A DNA stretch of 64,000 nt from Elusimicrobiota bacterium (GCA_022072025.1 JAJVIP010000030.1:1-64000), one strand, 5' to 3'; shown: positions 42,701 through 52,712, counted from the stretch's first letter. Notes: generated by a model not told the origin, from the sequence alone. Made by a program: numbers and translations.

Positions 42701-45700
42701 GAACAGAAATCCGCAAGTTTGCGAAGGAAAATAAACGAGATCGAAAAATATCCCTATCGGCTTAAAACCGATTGGCGAACGCATGAAAGACTTCCGGTGT
42801 CGGTGCGAAATTGGATCAATAGCCTTCCTCAAGGGGGGGCTGTTGTCGGTCTTCTGAGCGATCCTGTGTCTTTGCGCCAAAGCGGCGGGTTTGTGCTTTC
42901 TTCTGATATGGAATCGGTCACCGATGCCTGGATTCTAAGAAAGCGGGGGATTGCTGTTCCCTCCTCTATTTCCACCGGGGTCCCTCTCGTGTTTCAGGGG
43001 GGTCGGTTGATGATGGTTCAATTTATAACGCCAGATGTTTCATCTCGTATGAGTGCCTTGGCGTTTTTGGAGTTGGAGGCTCAAAAAATCGACGAACGTC
43101 GTCAAGTATTAAAAGAAACCTTGGAAAGCCAACAACCATCAATTAATTCTGAACAGACAGGAAAAATTAAATCAATGGAGGTGGACCGGCAACTGGCGAA
43201 CTTGGATTACAACCTAAGTAAGGCGAATCAAAAGTTGACCCTTCTGAAGGGTTTGTCGGCCGAACAGGTCTCCCTGCCGCCGGTTGGCTTACACAGGATC
43301 GCGCGACTGGATAAAAAAGGGATCCTCAACTCTTGGTTTGCTGGGTTGTCCGCGGAGCGTGATGCCGCTATGGCGGACGCGCAGGAGCGTCTTCAAAAAT
43401 TAGAGGAAGTACACAAAATCAAATCGAGGCTGGAATATTACGGTGAAACTTTAAAAACCACACAGGGGATGATTGCCGATATACAAAAGGAGATCTCTGA
43501 AAAATCCGAACGTTTGAAAATCATCACTGAAGAGCGTGTTTATTTACCCGAACAACCCACTCCCAACTTGGATGTCACTCCGGCTTTAGCAGACTATGTG
43601 AAGGAGAGATCTGCCTTCGGGGAAGAGGTCTTTGGAAAGGCCGATATAGGATATATCCATCGATCCATTGGAGTGGATTACTCCGTTCCCATTACGCGGG
43701 AGAATGTTGGAAATGTATACCGCCACCAAGATTTAACAGAAGAATTAAGGAAAAGATACCCCGGTGTCGGACGCGCTGAGGATCGCTTCCTTTATTACCT
43801 GCCTAAAGAAAATGGGGCGTGGGGATTGGTGACCTTAACCGTGCAACTTAAGGATCATGATTTGGAAAGGGCCCAATTGACGGCGGACTTGGCTTGGCTA
43901 AATAAGCAGAAGACTATTTATGAGGAAGAGTTTAAAGAAGTTTCCGATCTTTACCGGTTGGTTCAGCAGTCTTTCCCGAAATCGTTTGATGCTCATGGAA
44001 CGCTTGAAACTGATTTGCGTAATTCACGTCAAGAAGTTCTGGCTTTAAGCCATGGTATTTTGCGCCAGCAGACAGAGCAAATTCTTTCTTCAGGAGATGA
44101 GATCCCAGAAGATAAGAGTATTGAAGACAATGGATTGGTCCCATTGCCGATGTCGGACAGTCTCTCGACAATTCCATCCGACCCTGGTGGGGCGGCGGAG
44201 CTTTCTTCAACCGATATCTTAGGTGGGAGTTCGGGGAACGAGATTCAGATCGATCAGTCGTCACACCAGAGTCCCATTCAAATTCCCCAGGTATGGCAAT
44301 TCAGCACTTGGCGGCAACAGTTTTCCCAATTCAATATTCCCGAATGGCTGTCATTGCGGCTTTGGCAGTTGGGAATCATGTCGATTGTCGGGGTAATTTT
44401 TTATTTTCTGATGTCTCTGATTCGAAGAGTGTACAAGTCTCATGCCTATGAATCTGTGGTTACAGGCCAGCGACCTCTTCGACCGGTTGTCCAACTCCTG
44501 CAAAACATGGGCTCCTCATTCGTCTTTACAGGGATTTTTGGAGCGATCGCAGCGACTTTATACTGGATATCGCTCACCTCCCCACTGCCCATGCCCTTGA
44601 TTCTCCTTCCCGTCATGGCGGCGGGTGTTTTTGTTCTTCGGTTTATCTCACTGACGGGACAATTGATAATTCTGGGTGGTAAAACCCTTGCGGATAAAGT
44701 ATCGCCCTTGATTTTCAGTGGGATCCTGATTTCAGTTGCCTTTTTTGGTTTCGTTCAGGACGTTCGAGCTGAGGAATTCGGTGAATCCTCTCAAATCTTT
44801 AATATCAATCTCGCGCATCCATATTTAACCTGGCTTGTCATCGCCACCGTAGGCCTCTCTTTGTTGTATGTCGTCTTGAGGTTTCTTCGAACTCGAATCC
44901 TTCTGAGACGAACAATCGTGCGTGGGATGTTTGGAGCGCTGTTGAGCGCTCCTGTGTTGGCGGTGTTCCTATCGGGAACAGAGAATTTCTTGGTATTAGC
45001 GGCGGTTCCTTTCTATGGATTGATTGTGTACCAAGGGCTCAAAACGATGTTTCGCCGTTTGGCTTTGGAGACAGATTCCGATGTTCGCGGAAACCAACCG
45101 GTAGACCTCCAGGGTCCGGATGGCAGAATCCATGGGACAAGATTGACGCAACGGCCCTCCCGCCCGTTTTATGAGGTCAATGTGGGTCATCAATTCATTG
45201 AAGGATGGGGGCGCGTTCCGGTTGTGGCACCCAAGTATGATGGGCAAGAGGAACCCTGGTTTAAATGGGGCCCGCTGCCGCCCTTTCCGACCAAAAATGG
45301 TCCTATCGATAGGAAGGGTCCGGAAACTTCATTAAGGTCAAACGAAAAACAACGCACTCAAGTATCTCAAGGAGAAAATAAGGTTCCTGAATCTTCTATC
45401 GAAGGCCCAACAGGACCTCCGAATCGCAGTGTGTCCTCTTCCCGCCGCCAGTTGGCTCAGGTAGTTTTCTTCCTTTTGATGGCTTCGCCTGTGATTGGAG
45501 TTTTGTTGTCTCAGACCTCAGATATGAGGGTTCTCTCAGCGGTGGCTTTGTTGCTTTGTTGCTTGTGGTGGACGGCGCAATTTATTGATCGCTCCTTTGA
45601 TAGTGAACCGGGCCAAGGGATTCTGGAAATCAGGAAAAGCGATAAAGATTTGGAAAAACTCTCCGGTTTTGACGATAACGAAATCAACATTATTGGTCTC

Positions 45701-48700
45701 GTGCGGGAGTTATTGAATCCCCAACCCGCCAATCCCAAAATAAATGCACTGATCATGAAGCAGATCAGATTTGAAAGGCCTCAAGACCTTTGGAAAGTGT
45801 CGCCAGAAGATTTCGCAAAGGCTATCAATGGTCTGCTCAGCGAGGGTGACCTTCAAAATTTCTTTGAAACTCCCTCCGTCGTCAATCAAGGCGGCGTCTC
45901 TGGCCCGGATCAGATAAAAAGGGTGAATAAACAAATGCTCCGCTCGGCCTATCCCCGGATTTTCAGCAAGCCCAAGAAAGAGGGGACGGTGGGCAAAGGT
46001 CAATATGGACGTTGGGAGTATAAATTTGCGGGGGAATTGGGAACCGAAACGTTGGGAAGGGTCTCTGTGGACGCCACAGAGATGATTCATGATATTTTGG
46101 ACGCCGGTTTCGTTCCAGATGACAACAATCAGTTTTTCCATCAAGGCAGAGAAATCACATTCAAAGAGGCCGAACGCATTGGATTTAAAAAGGTGGATAT
46201 CCGACCTTACAAGAACCTGAGTTTGATTTTCGCCAATCTGGATAAGAATCATCCCGATTATATGCGCCACGCTGAAGACCGAAACCGTCAAGTTTCCCTG
46301 CGATCCAAAAGCCGGTTCCGCATCCATGTGGCGATGTTGGTTGAAGCCCTCCAAAAATGGCGCGCTGTGTATTCTCGTTATCAGACCGGAGAAGCGAGTC
46401 TTGAAGAGCTTCAGTCCGCGACAGGTAAATTTTGGGAGGAAGATTTTTTCAGCCGAGCGGAGGTGAAACGACGGGACGCCGACGCCTTCTTCAAAACCGT
46501 TGGCCGCTTTCTGCTTCGATATGCCGATGAGGTGGCCGATCGGGACTATCACTTCGACTATGTTCCCAAACAAGTCCGGCGCGAATTTTATGAGCAGTCG
46601 TCTCTTTCAAAATTCGTCCACTATTTGCGGATGTTGAATGAAGTTCCCGAAAGCATGGGAGCCTATGAACGCATTGCATTCCACAACTCCCAAGGGGACC
46701 GCTGCAATCTCGATTTCAACATGAGAACTTTTGACTATGAGGATCCCAATATTCGGCTGATTGATGAGCGGACTGGCATGTTGAAGATTCCATTGGAAAG
46801 CCAAATGAAACGAACTTACAAGCAGGGAATATTTATATTTGAATTGAAATGGGCGCCGAAGGTGCCTTCGCGCTTCAGTTGGCGTATTGGGGATTATCTA
46901 AAGAATTTGACCCGACTTCGTTTTGAAGGGGAGCCCCCGCGAGAAATTTTTAATTTCATCGCCAAATATGAGTTGCTTTTCACTGGCATGGCCAAATCTC
47001 CTGATGCGATCGATAAATGGCACCGGCCCGATAAATTCATTTTCGGATATGACGCTGAAGACTATGATCCGGAAAGAGAATATTTTGAATTACCTCCCAC
47101 CGAAATTGAGCAAGGATTGGTCAAGATTCGCTCGCGTGTGTCTGAGGGGGAACAGGAAGATCCCGATGAGAATCGGACCTACGATGAAGAAGAGATCTAT
47201 GCCGCCTCAGTGATTGATCCTGTATTTTTGTTTATTTCCTTTTTGGCCGCGGTCGAAATCTTTGGCCTTAATTTAAGCGATCACACGCTTTTATTTTTGA
47301 GATCGGCGGCCTCTCTTGCGGGGACTTTTTTTGTTGCTGGGTATTTAATTCGGATAATTCAGTTAAATCGTCGCCCCGGCATGTTTTTGGCTCGGGCTCA
47401 GGTTTTCCCCTTGGCAAGGACCCTTGCTTGGCTAATTAAAAATAAGAAAATTTTGATTGGGGGGTTGGCCCTTTTTCTCACGTCCATTTTTCCAAGCGCC
47501 CTGTTTGCGCAGTATGGGTTTGCTGAACCTTCTTTTCTTGATGCATTCGTCACCAACCCAGAACGTTTTTTCCAGCTTTACAACTCCTTGGTGGTGAGTG
47601 TGTGGGGCGGATGGATCATCTCCAATATTTATCAATGGACCCAGCCCGGCGGTCGCAGTTACGACTATAAAGTGACTTGGACGCTTAAGGTGTTCCCCAT
47701 CACCGTCGCCTTCATCATGTGGATTTTCAGCGGCAGTTCCTTGGGCTTCGCGCTGAACATTTCTCTTTTGGGAATTCTGGGCATCGTGAACTTCCGGACC
47801 ATCATGAAAAACACCTTCGAGAGCATGTACATCCTTGCCGCGCTGTCCTTTGGCTTGGCCAGCGCGCTGGGAGAATGGCTTCCGGGTTTGATGTTTTTGG
47901 GTTTTATTGCGCTGATTGTGGGAATGGTGGCCTCGGTCATGTTCGGTGTTCAACGCGATCCCCATTTGAAGGTGCAGTTTGAGTGGTGGGGGACTTTAAA
48001 AGAGTTGAATTATTTTGAGGAAAATTATTTGTCCAAGATGACTGAACACAAAGGTCAGATTGGTCCTTTCCATTGGGGGCCGAGAGGTTATGATCGGCTG
48101 CAGGCCAAACCCACGCGATCGAATGGCCATGAATATTTTGAAGTGGACTACCGCGTCAGGTTGTTAAACCCGACCGCCGAAGGGATGATTCGATTTAAGG
48201 AAGATGTCGAGAAATTCGCGTTTGAATCGGGTTCCATGCTCGTTCGAAATTATCTGGATACGCCAGCCAACATGGAACATGGGTTCATTTTGGTTTTAAT
48301 TGAATCCGTGTTGAATGTTTTGCGTTATGTTTTTGGACGTGATCTCAAGCCGATAGGATTCAAGCAACGCAAATTCGCCACCTATCAAGAACTTTTACAA
48401 AGCCATCAGGAATCATATGGTGTTAACCAGGCTTCCCATGAAAACGTTGAAAGTTTAAAAAGAGATTTTTCGAAGCGTCATCAAGAGCCGCTTGCCAAAC
48501 TTTTTTACCGATCCCTCACTTGGTCACTTCAATCGATTGTGCATATGGGGATGGCGGTGAGCCTTATCTGGACAATTCCAATGGCCGGCATCGCCGCGAC
48601 GCAAGCCTATGTCAATGGGACCGCCGTTTACAGTTCCCAGAACACCTATCAAAAACTGCCTGCGGTGGCGGAAAACCCGGATTATGACCTCTCTTTTGTG

Positions 48701-51700
48701 AACACTGGAACCATCGTCGCTTTACTTGTCAAAAATCATGATCGCGTGGAGAAGGGACAGCTATTGGCACTCCTCCAAAAAGAGGGTTTTTCGCTTGATC
48801 TGTTCATGGCCCGAAAACAATTGGCGTTGGCTGCGTATGAGGAAAAGATGGGTCAAATTGAGCGGGAAATCTCCTTGGCGCGTTCGGCTCAGGCGTTGGA
48901 CCAGGCCAATTTGTCCCGCGCGCGTTCAGACGCGATGCGGCTTCAAAGCGATTTGAGCCAGCAAATAAGGCTCTTGGCGGAAAAACAAGCCAGTATTGAG
49001 GTCATAGAAAAGCAATTGTTGGAGGCGGTCAAATTCTCTTACCCCCAATTGGAATATTCCGGATATTCCCGCACCGTCCAATATGGAGGGGGAACCAGCA
49101 CCTCTGCTGATAGATCGCAAAGTTCGGATGTAAGGTCTGGAGGTGGGAGCACGGTTGACACAAGAACGGGCCCCTCAAATAACCTCGAATCAAAGACAAC
49201 GGGCGCAAACTCCAATTGGAGCGCGGGGTTCGGTGTTCAAGAAGGTCAATCCTCTGGTTCAAGTTGGAATTGGAGTGTTGGGACCCAATCCTCCTACCAG
49301 GCGTATCCTCTCCAGCCGGATTTGCTCGCTTTGTTCCAGGCGATGAGTGCCATGGAACGGGAGTTGGCGTTAAATAAGGCGGGGTTGACTCCAGAATCCT
49401 TAGAGCTTTATTCCCAATGGCTTAAGCAGGCTCGCCAACTTGAAGAAGATGTGGCGGCTGCCTGGACCAAAATCCAGCCGCCCGACTTCCAACGAGAAAT
49501 TGGTGCAGCGCGCCAAGAACTCGCCGCGACAGTCAAAGCCCTCAGTGAAGAATTTGCGTTAGAACAGTTGAAGGCTCCGGAGTCAGGTCGCCTTGAGCTC
49601 AGCAACGATACCGACAGAGGAGTGCCGTCAGGGGTTGCGACCACCACACGCTTCGGCCGAATCTATGACGATTCGCGGTTGAAGATAACCATTCCCATAA
49701 AAGAGGCAATGGATTTGCCCTCGGAAGGGGCGTCGGTCAAATTCACAAGCCGATTAAACGGGAGAACGGTGGGATTTGGACGTGTCAGTTATGTGCCGAA
49801 AGGAAAAACGGAAGCGCCTGAAGAGACATGGGGTGCGCTGACCTCCACCAGCTTTTTGACGATGATGGCTGGGCCTCTCTTGCAGCCGCCTCTGACTTTT
49901 AATGTGGAAGTGGAGGTGCTCCCTGAATTTAGAAGCGCGTTTAGCCCCGGAGAAGTTTATAACGCTCAAATCAATGCCGGCTATTTATTGCCATCGAATG
50001 AAAGTCAACCTTCATCAAATGGCGAGGAGAATGCGCAGGCCTTGCGTACGGATGAAATGATTCGCGGCGCGGCCCGGCAGATCGAGCTTCTATCAACCGA
50101 ACCTTCAGCCGCGCCGACCTTTTTGCCGGAGGAGATGAATGTGGAGCGGCTTTCCGCCGCCACGGGGGAGGCCTGGGATCTTTCTCCTCTTCACCTGGGA
50201 ATGCTGACCGGTTTTGATCACAATCGAAACACCGGTCAAATGATTGGCATCGACGGCCTTCATAACAGCGTATTTGAATTTGATTCGACTTCCATTAGAA
50301 GGCGCGTTGATATCAGTGGTCTTTTACCAACAGGAAAGGAAAATTTTGGTGCAGCCAAGATCAAACGTCTCAGTGACGGGCGGGTGGCTGTCTTGAGCCA
50401 AAGGGAGTCCGGGGTTCCGCCGGAAATCATCGTTTTCGGATTGGAAAATCAATTCCCGCATCGGTTGGTCGATCCTGTGCAGGTATTTCGATTCCCCAGC
50501 AAAACCAATCAAGTGGCGGCGTTTGCCTTTAACACGACGGGATCGGTTCTTTATTGGGTTGAGGACGGCCAAGATATTTTTCGAAGCCAGATGGGTTTTC
50601 AAGAAACCGCTCCTCTGATTCAATTGATCCCTGATCAAAGGTATGTTTTTGCTCGAGACGGTGTTTCGAACATTCAGGATATGGTGTCAACGGGCCGACT
50701 CCAACCGGGCCGGGAAAGTTTTGTCTTTTTGACGGGTCAAGGGGACCTCCTCCGTTACGCCTTGTCGGACAATGGCGGCTTTTCAAGGCTGAGCGAGGGG
50801 GATGCGCTGTCTGGACATCAAGCAGTGTCCCTGGCCTTTGGGAAACATGGCCCGATGGTTTTGATTAACACCCCTCAAGGTCAAACCATCCTTCGCCTTG
50901 AACCTGGCAAATCAAACAAATCGGCGCCCATCAGCTCAGAGTCATCGGCCGTCAACCCTTCAAACCAAAGTTGGGCCAACGATTTCAGTCAATTTGTGGG
51001 TTCTCAAATCGATTTGGGACTTGACCAAGCGACCGTCTCTGCACCCACTCAAGGGGGGATGTTGAACCCCGCAAATTTCTCCCTCGTCTTGGCTAAAAAA
51101 ACGACGTTTTCGACCCTTCGAAAACCTGGCGTAAAAAAGCCGTTGAATGAATTTTCAGGTTTGACACTGGTGCCTGAGAAGAATCTGTTTGTCACGATCG
51201 ATGACGAGGGTTATCTGATATTTTTTGATAGGGAATTTAACATGGTTGGAGATCCATTTGATCTCAATATTCTTGCCGAACGGCCCCTGTCACAGAAAGG
51301 AGAAAGGGTGGATCCGGAGGCTCTCGCCTATTTGGGCAACAATGAGTTGGCAATCGCTTTTGAAGCGCCTAAAAAGGTCCCAAACCTTCCGGCCAAAATT
51401 GTCGTGATGGATATATCCAACTTCGTTCGGGGGAGTCGAGAGAAACCAAAGGCCCCGAGAAATCCAAAAATATTTAAGTTGCCGCCCACCTTATCCACCA
51501 TTGAAGGGTTGGCCTTTAACCCCAAGACGAGCCGACTGGTGATGTCGGATCAGGAAATGAAACATATTCATTGGGGCACTTACAAAGATGGAAGAATGAA
51601 TTTGAGCTCTGAATCATGGGATTTGTCTTCGCTAGGGGTCGAGCTTGGCGACTTGGCTTTTTGGGAAGGGGGCGTGTTGATTTTAACCAAAGGGCGCGCT

Positions 51701-52630
51701 CCAAAGTTTAATGATCCCCGTCTGTATTTCCTTCACATAGAAGGTCCAAAGAAAGGGACATGTGACGCTTCATTTTTGGATTTGTCCGAGTACGGTCTAC
51801 CGCAGGCCGAAGGTTTGGCCGTATTCAATTCGAATAAGGGGCGAACGCGGTTGGCCGTCATGACAGAGGGTGGAAAAAAAGTTGACATTGTTGTCCTGGA
51901 GGAGACCGCTGAGTCCCTTCCCAAAACCCAACCTGGGTCAAAAACTCTGAGAGTGGGTTTAATGTCGGGTCTCTTGGCTTTCCTGATTATTGACACGAAT
52001 GTGTTGTTGGGATTCTCTCCAATCCACTTGCTGATTTCGGTTGTTTTGGTATGGCTGGCGGGTGGATTTTTGTTTGGCTTGATAGCGAAACAAGCCGCTC
52101 GATTGATTGGAGTCATGGTCGAAAAGAGGGTGGGCGAATTGGCCAGCAACGAAATCCTTTTTGTGGTTCTCACTGAACGGAATTTTGAAAATGACGCGGG
52201 TGTCCTCAAAATCTTCAAGCGATTGTTGAAGGACGATCGTTTCAAATCGTTGAGGGACAAGACAGTTGTGGTTTATGTTGGAGCCGATCCACAGCAAGCT
52301 CTCAATGTTAAGAACTCGACAGAGGGATCCCTGTTTGTCCAATCCCAATATAACGAAGCAAACCAAATTGAATTCGACAGGATTTTGGCGCTGGCGCAGG
52401 AAGCCTCAACTCATGACGTCGCAAACAAAGGGTGGCAATCGTTGAAAAGTGATTCAACTCGCTTCGCATCGGTTCTCTCGAAGCGCGAACAATTGATATT
52501 TAAAGATGAGCGACTTCAAGAACGGCATCGGTTCTTATCTGCTGCGTTCACGGGGTTATGGGGTCCGTTAAAACAACGCTTGTTGGATTTCATGGACAGC
52601 GCCTATCGGCTCTCCTCGGTTGCCGCTTAA
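39770..52630 (+). CDS. Giant multi-module exported/membrane protein (about 4,286 aa)
   Basis: Start ATG 39770 follows AGGGA and begins a signal peptide (MTKKIFTSFISVLIFLGQAVFA); the frame is open from 39662 without a stop. Module 1 (to about 41640) has VVVLVQDIHMNQEAQKNI, IALEGFCSEF and VIGGFHSSAIASRL, resembling ChaN/TraB-like domains. Module 2 starts at a second signal-like segment (about 41793-41860), with coiled coils (42460-42760, 43170-43540), transmembrane clusters (44350-45060, 45460-45590) and an unknown soluble domain (45610-47190). Module 3 follows a third signal-like segment (about 47430-47510), with more membrane helices and a membrane-fusion-type lipoyl/hairpin/barrel (48680-49980). 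A propeller (50110-51900), two TM helices and a cytosolic tail complete it. Palindromic elements are translated at both module junctions. The overall function is not known; a cell-envelope role is likely. Confidence 0.75.
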   Translation: MTKKIFTSFISVLIFLGQAVFANSYESNFWKERQTKIRNQSKPLELAYALPHLSPQINSFPNQFSLLSNPDKFFSVSQIHHHSWVNNLPSQAGSIRDSAHPTSGPSKKVVVLVQDIHMNQEAQKNISLMVSHLHSKNSLDFIALEGFCSEFKTGYYRKISSAPILASVAEYLLEENKISGPIYASLTMTKSPPLVFGVDDPFLHKQNVASYLTAQSRAMELEKTLLIQERHLRNETIHRLNPKLAAFDTIVDRFRKNEIDIGQYVEELSKHRPLFGMLDRFRKGLRLEKSLDFKRVEIERASLLSALVPRLSEQEKNSLIKMGIAFKNGAVNAVQFHQYLTALADRKNIRLSNYPEFRRFMDYVLITDGIEGEKLFAELKNQEDAIYSLLFKNQREKDHVDKLNLNRYSKKLLTFGLTRQEWESYRYLRNRPSASLISGIELFESFYAYAEKRDQAMAQSLIDKVHNKPSFLGVLVIGGFHSSAIASRLTQAGLSVFTFTPKISAVPMRDEENYLSVFAQEKTPLEKLVMGEKLFLSQDPTFGKRLIPPLAQAVQTAWARSTNRLSLKLNGPTGAISYELQLQPSPEGSGAAPRIKRVTSRLVGTGNPAAKVKRALSRIIQLNDHYHLSTVNILVPSSRHVFWPGSRFSSWGKPGPRPKDRRGDDSTESFRLSELRRSFWISILLVASFFPSLSFGDTRPTSHLQQAPPTVSSLERANEPMSPSRNIETLTRALQNIQKNPFNISPAYSAIDLEQSQKTFDDAFSLLPEDAKKKALAVLEHPVTGAIDFYLMARHLKHVRVDENGAMKCRLRPERGADFVDYKVHMKMAGLIGGIQDPHIPNRFSQPVTLDQLKHMELDPEGKLVLIEGDRSFPVHVLVSMPVREKEFRDVRGQIAQEKLDQNNLEEPDVQFLKNFNRQEWIKFQDQQLEQTIQETQSFIQGLENEKARLQLEKEKIKAAKELARKILQFRQEKTVLEQKSASLRRKINEIEKYPYRLKTDWRTHERLPVSVRNWINSLPQGGAVVGLLSDPVSLRQSGGFVLSSDMESVTDAWILRKRGIAVPSSISTGVPLVFQGGRLMMVQFITPDVSSRMSALAFLELEAQKIDERRQVLKETLESQQPSINSEQTGKIKSMEVDRQLANLDYNLSKANQKLTLLKGLSAEQVSLPPVGLHRIARLDKKGILNSWFAGLSAERDAAMADAQERLQKLEEVHKIKSRLEYYGETLKTTQGMIADIQKEISEKSERLKIITEERVYLPEQPTPNLDVTPALADYVKERSAFGEEVFGKADIGYIHRSIGVDYSVPITRENVGNVYRHQDLTEELRKRYPGVGRAEDRFLYYLPKENGAWGLVTLTVQLKDHDLERAQLTADLAWLNKQKTIYEEEFKEVSDLYRLVQQSFPKSFDAHGTLETDLRNSRQEVLALSHGILRQQTEQILSSGDEIPEDKSIEDNGLVPLPMSDSLSTIPSDPGGAAELSSTDILGGSSGNEIQIDQSSHQSPIQIPQVWQFSTWRQQFSQFNIPEWLSLRLWQLGIMSIVGVIFYFLMSLIRRVYKSHAYESVVTGQRPLRPVVQLLQNMGSSFVFTGIFGAIAATLYWISLTSPLPMPLILLPVMAAGVFVLRFISLTGQLIILGGKTLADKVSPLIFSGILISVAFFGFVQDVRAEEFGESSQIFNINLAHPYLTWLVIATVGLSLLYVVLRFLRTRILLRRTIVRGMFGALLSAPVLAVFLSGTENFLVLAAVPFYGLIVYQGLKTMFRRLALETDSDVRGNQPVDLQGPDGRIHGTRLTQRPSRPFYEVNVGHQFIEGWGRVPVVAPKYDGQEEPWFKWGPLPPFPTKNGPIDRKGPETSLRSNEKQRTQVSQGENKVPESSIEGPTGPPNRSVSSSRRQLAQVVFFLLMASPVIGVLLSQTSDMRVLSAVALLLCCLWWTAQFIDRSFDSEPGQGILEIRKSDKDLEKLSGFDDNEINIIGLVRELLNPQPANPKINALIMKQIRFERPQDLWKVSPEDFAKAINGLLSEGDLQNFFETPSVVNQGGVSGPDQIKRVNKQMLRSAYPRIFSKPKKEGTVGKGQYGRWEYKFAGELGTETLGRVSVDATEMIHDILDAGFVPDDNNQFFHQGREITFKEAERIGFKKVDIRPYKNLSLIFANLDKNHPDYMRHAEDRNRQVSLRSKSRFRIHVAMLVEALQKWRAVYSRYQTGEASLEELQSATGKFWEEDFFSRAEVKRRDADAFFKTVGRFLLRYADEVADRDYHFDYVPKQVRREFYEQSSLSKFVHYLRMLNEVPESMGAYERIAFHNSQGDRCNLDFNMRTFDYEDPNIRLIDERTGMLKIPLESQMKRTYKQGIFIFELKWAPKVPSRFSWRIGDYLKNLTRLRFEGEPPREIFNFIAKYELLFTGMAKSPDAIDKWHRPDKFIFGYDAEDYDPEREYFELPPTEIEQGLVKIRSRVSEGEQEDPDENRTYDEEEIYAASVIDPVFLFISFLAAVEIFGLNLSDHTLLFLRSAASLAGTFFVAGYLIRIIQLNRRPGMFLARAQVFPLARTLAWLIKNKKILIGGLALFLTSIFPSALFAQYGFAEPSFLDAFVTNPERFFQLYNSLVVSVWGGWIISNIYQWTQPGGRSYDYKVTWTLKVFPITVAFIMWIFSGSSLGFALNISLLGILGIVNFRTIMKNTFESMYILAALSFGLASALGEWLPGLMFLGFIALIVGMVASVMFGVQRDPHLKVQFEWWGTLKELNYFEENYLSKMTEHKGQIGPFHWGPRGYDRLQAKPTRSNGHEYFEVDYRVRLLNPTAEGMIRFKEDVEKFAFESGSMLVRNYLDTPANMEHGFILVLIESVLNVLRYVFGRDLKPIGFKQRKFATYQELLQSHQESYGVNQASHENVESLKRDFSKRHQEPLAKLFYRSLTWSLQSIVHMGMAVSLIWTIPMAGIAATQAYVNGTAVYSSQNTYQKLPAVAENPDYDLSFVNTGTIVALLVKNHDRVEKGQLLALLQKEGFSLDLFMARKQLALAAYEEKMGQIEREISLARSAQALDQANLSRARSDAMRLQSDLSQQIRLLAEKQASIEVIEKQLLEAVKFSYPQLEYSGYSRTVQYGGGTSTSADRSQSSDVRSGGGSTVDTRTGPSNNLESKTTGANSNWSAGFGVQEGQSSGSSWNWSVGTQSSYQAYPLQPDLLALFQAMSAMERELALNKAGLTPESLELYSQWLKQARQLEEDVAAAWTKIQPPDFQREIGAARQELAATVKALSEEFALEQLKAPESGRLELSNDTDRGVPSGVATTTRFGRIYDDSRLKITIPIKEAMDLPSEGASVKFTSRLNGRTVGFGRVSYVPKGKTEAPEETWGALTSTSFLTMMAGPLLQPPLTFNVEVEVLPEFRSAFSPGEVYNAQINAGYLLPSNESQPSSNGEENAQALRTDEMIRGAARQIELLSTEPSAAPTFLPEEMNVERLSAATGEAWDLSPLHLGMLTGFDHNRNTGQMIGIDGLHNSVFEFDSTSIRRRVDISGLLPTGKENFGAAKIKRLSDGRVAVLSQRESGVPPEIIVFGLENQFPHRLVDPVQVFRFPSKTNQVAAFAFNTTGSVLYWVEDGQDIFRSQMGFQETAPLIQLIPDQRYVFARDGVSNIQDMVSTGRLQPGRESFVFLTGQGDLLRYALSDNGGFSRLSEGDALSGHQAVSLAFGKHGPMVLINTPQGQTILRLEPGKSNKSAPISSESSAVNPSNQSWANDFSQFVGSQIDLGLDQATVSAPTQGGMLNPANFSLVLAKKTTFSTLRKPGVKKPLNEFSGLTLVPEKNLFVTIDDEGYLIFFDREFNMVGDPFDLNILAERPLSQKGERVDPEALAYLGNNELAIAFEAPKKVPNLPAKIVVMDISNFVRGSREKPKAPRNPKIFKLPPTLSTIEGLAFNPKTSRLVMSDQEMKHIHWGTYKDGRMNLSSESWDLSSLGVELGDLAFWEGGVLILTKGRAPKFNDPRLYFLHIEGPKKGTCDASFLDLSEYGLPQAEGLAVFNSNKGRTRLAVMTEGGKKVDIVVLEETAESLPKTQPGSKTLRVGLMSGLLAFLIIDTNVLLGFSPIHLLISVVLVWLAGGFLFGLIAKQAARLIGVMVEKRVGELASNEILFVVLTERNFENDAGVLKIFKRLLKDDRFKSLRDKTVVVYVGADPQQALNVKNSTEGSLFVQSQYNEANQIEFDRILALAQEASTHDVANKGWQSLKSDSTRFASVLSKREQLIFKDERLQERHRFLSAAFTGLWGPLKQRLLDFMDSAYRLSSVAA
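41621..41782. repeat. Dispersed palindromic element, copy 2, inside the giant gene
   Basis: Core 41677-41761 (gtcatcccggcatg ... gccggggcgac) with inner ggccgggatccaggttttc/gaaaacctgggccccggcc arms. Outer inverted motif cgaataattcagttgaa (41621-41638) and ttcaactgaatcattccgg (41764-41782). It is read through in frame (RIIQLN ... PSSRHVFWPGSRFSSWGKPGPRP), contributing about 50 residues just before the second signal-like segment. Confidence 0.85.
47351..47410. repeat. Dispersed palindromic element, partial copy 3, inside the giant gene
   Basis: Left half only: outer motif cggataattcagttaaat (47351-47368) then cgtcgccccggcatgttttt and a degenerate continuation. Translated as RIIQLNRRPGMFLARAQVFPL. 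It directly precedes the third signal-like segment of the giant protein. Confidence 0.75.
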
Positions 52631-52712
52631 ATCCGATATAGGATGAAATCTCAATTTCAGGTTAATTGAAGTGCAACCCGTTCGAATAGATAGGTAACGC
52701 TTTCTCCTTGAA

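Noticed and set aside
45710-46573. 287-codon minus-strand frame opposite the giant gene
   Set aside because: No start signal or recognised domain, and it is antisense to a continuous soluble domain.
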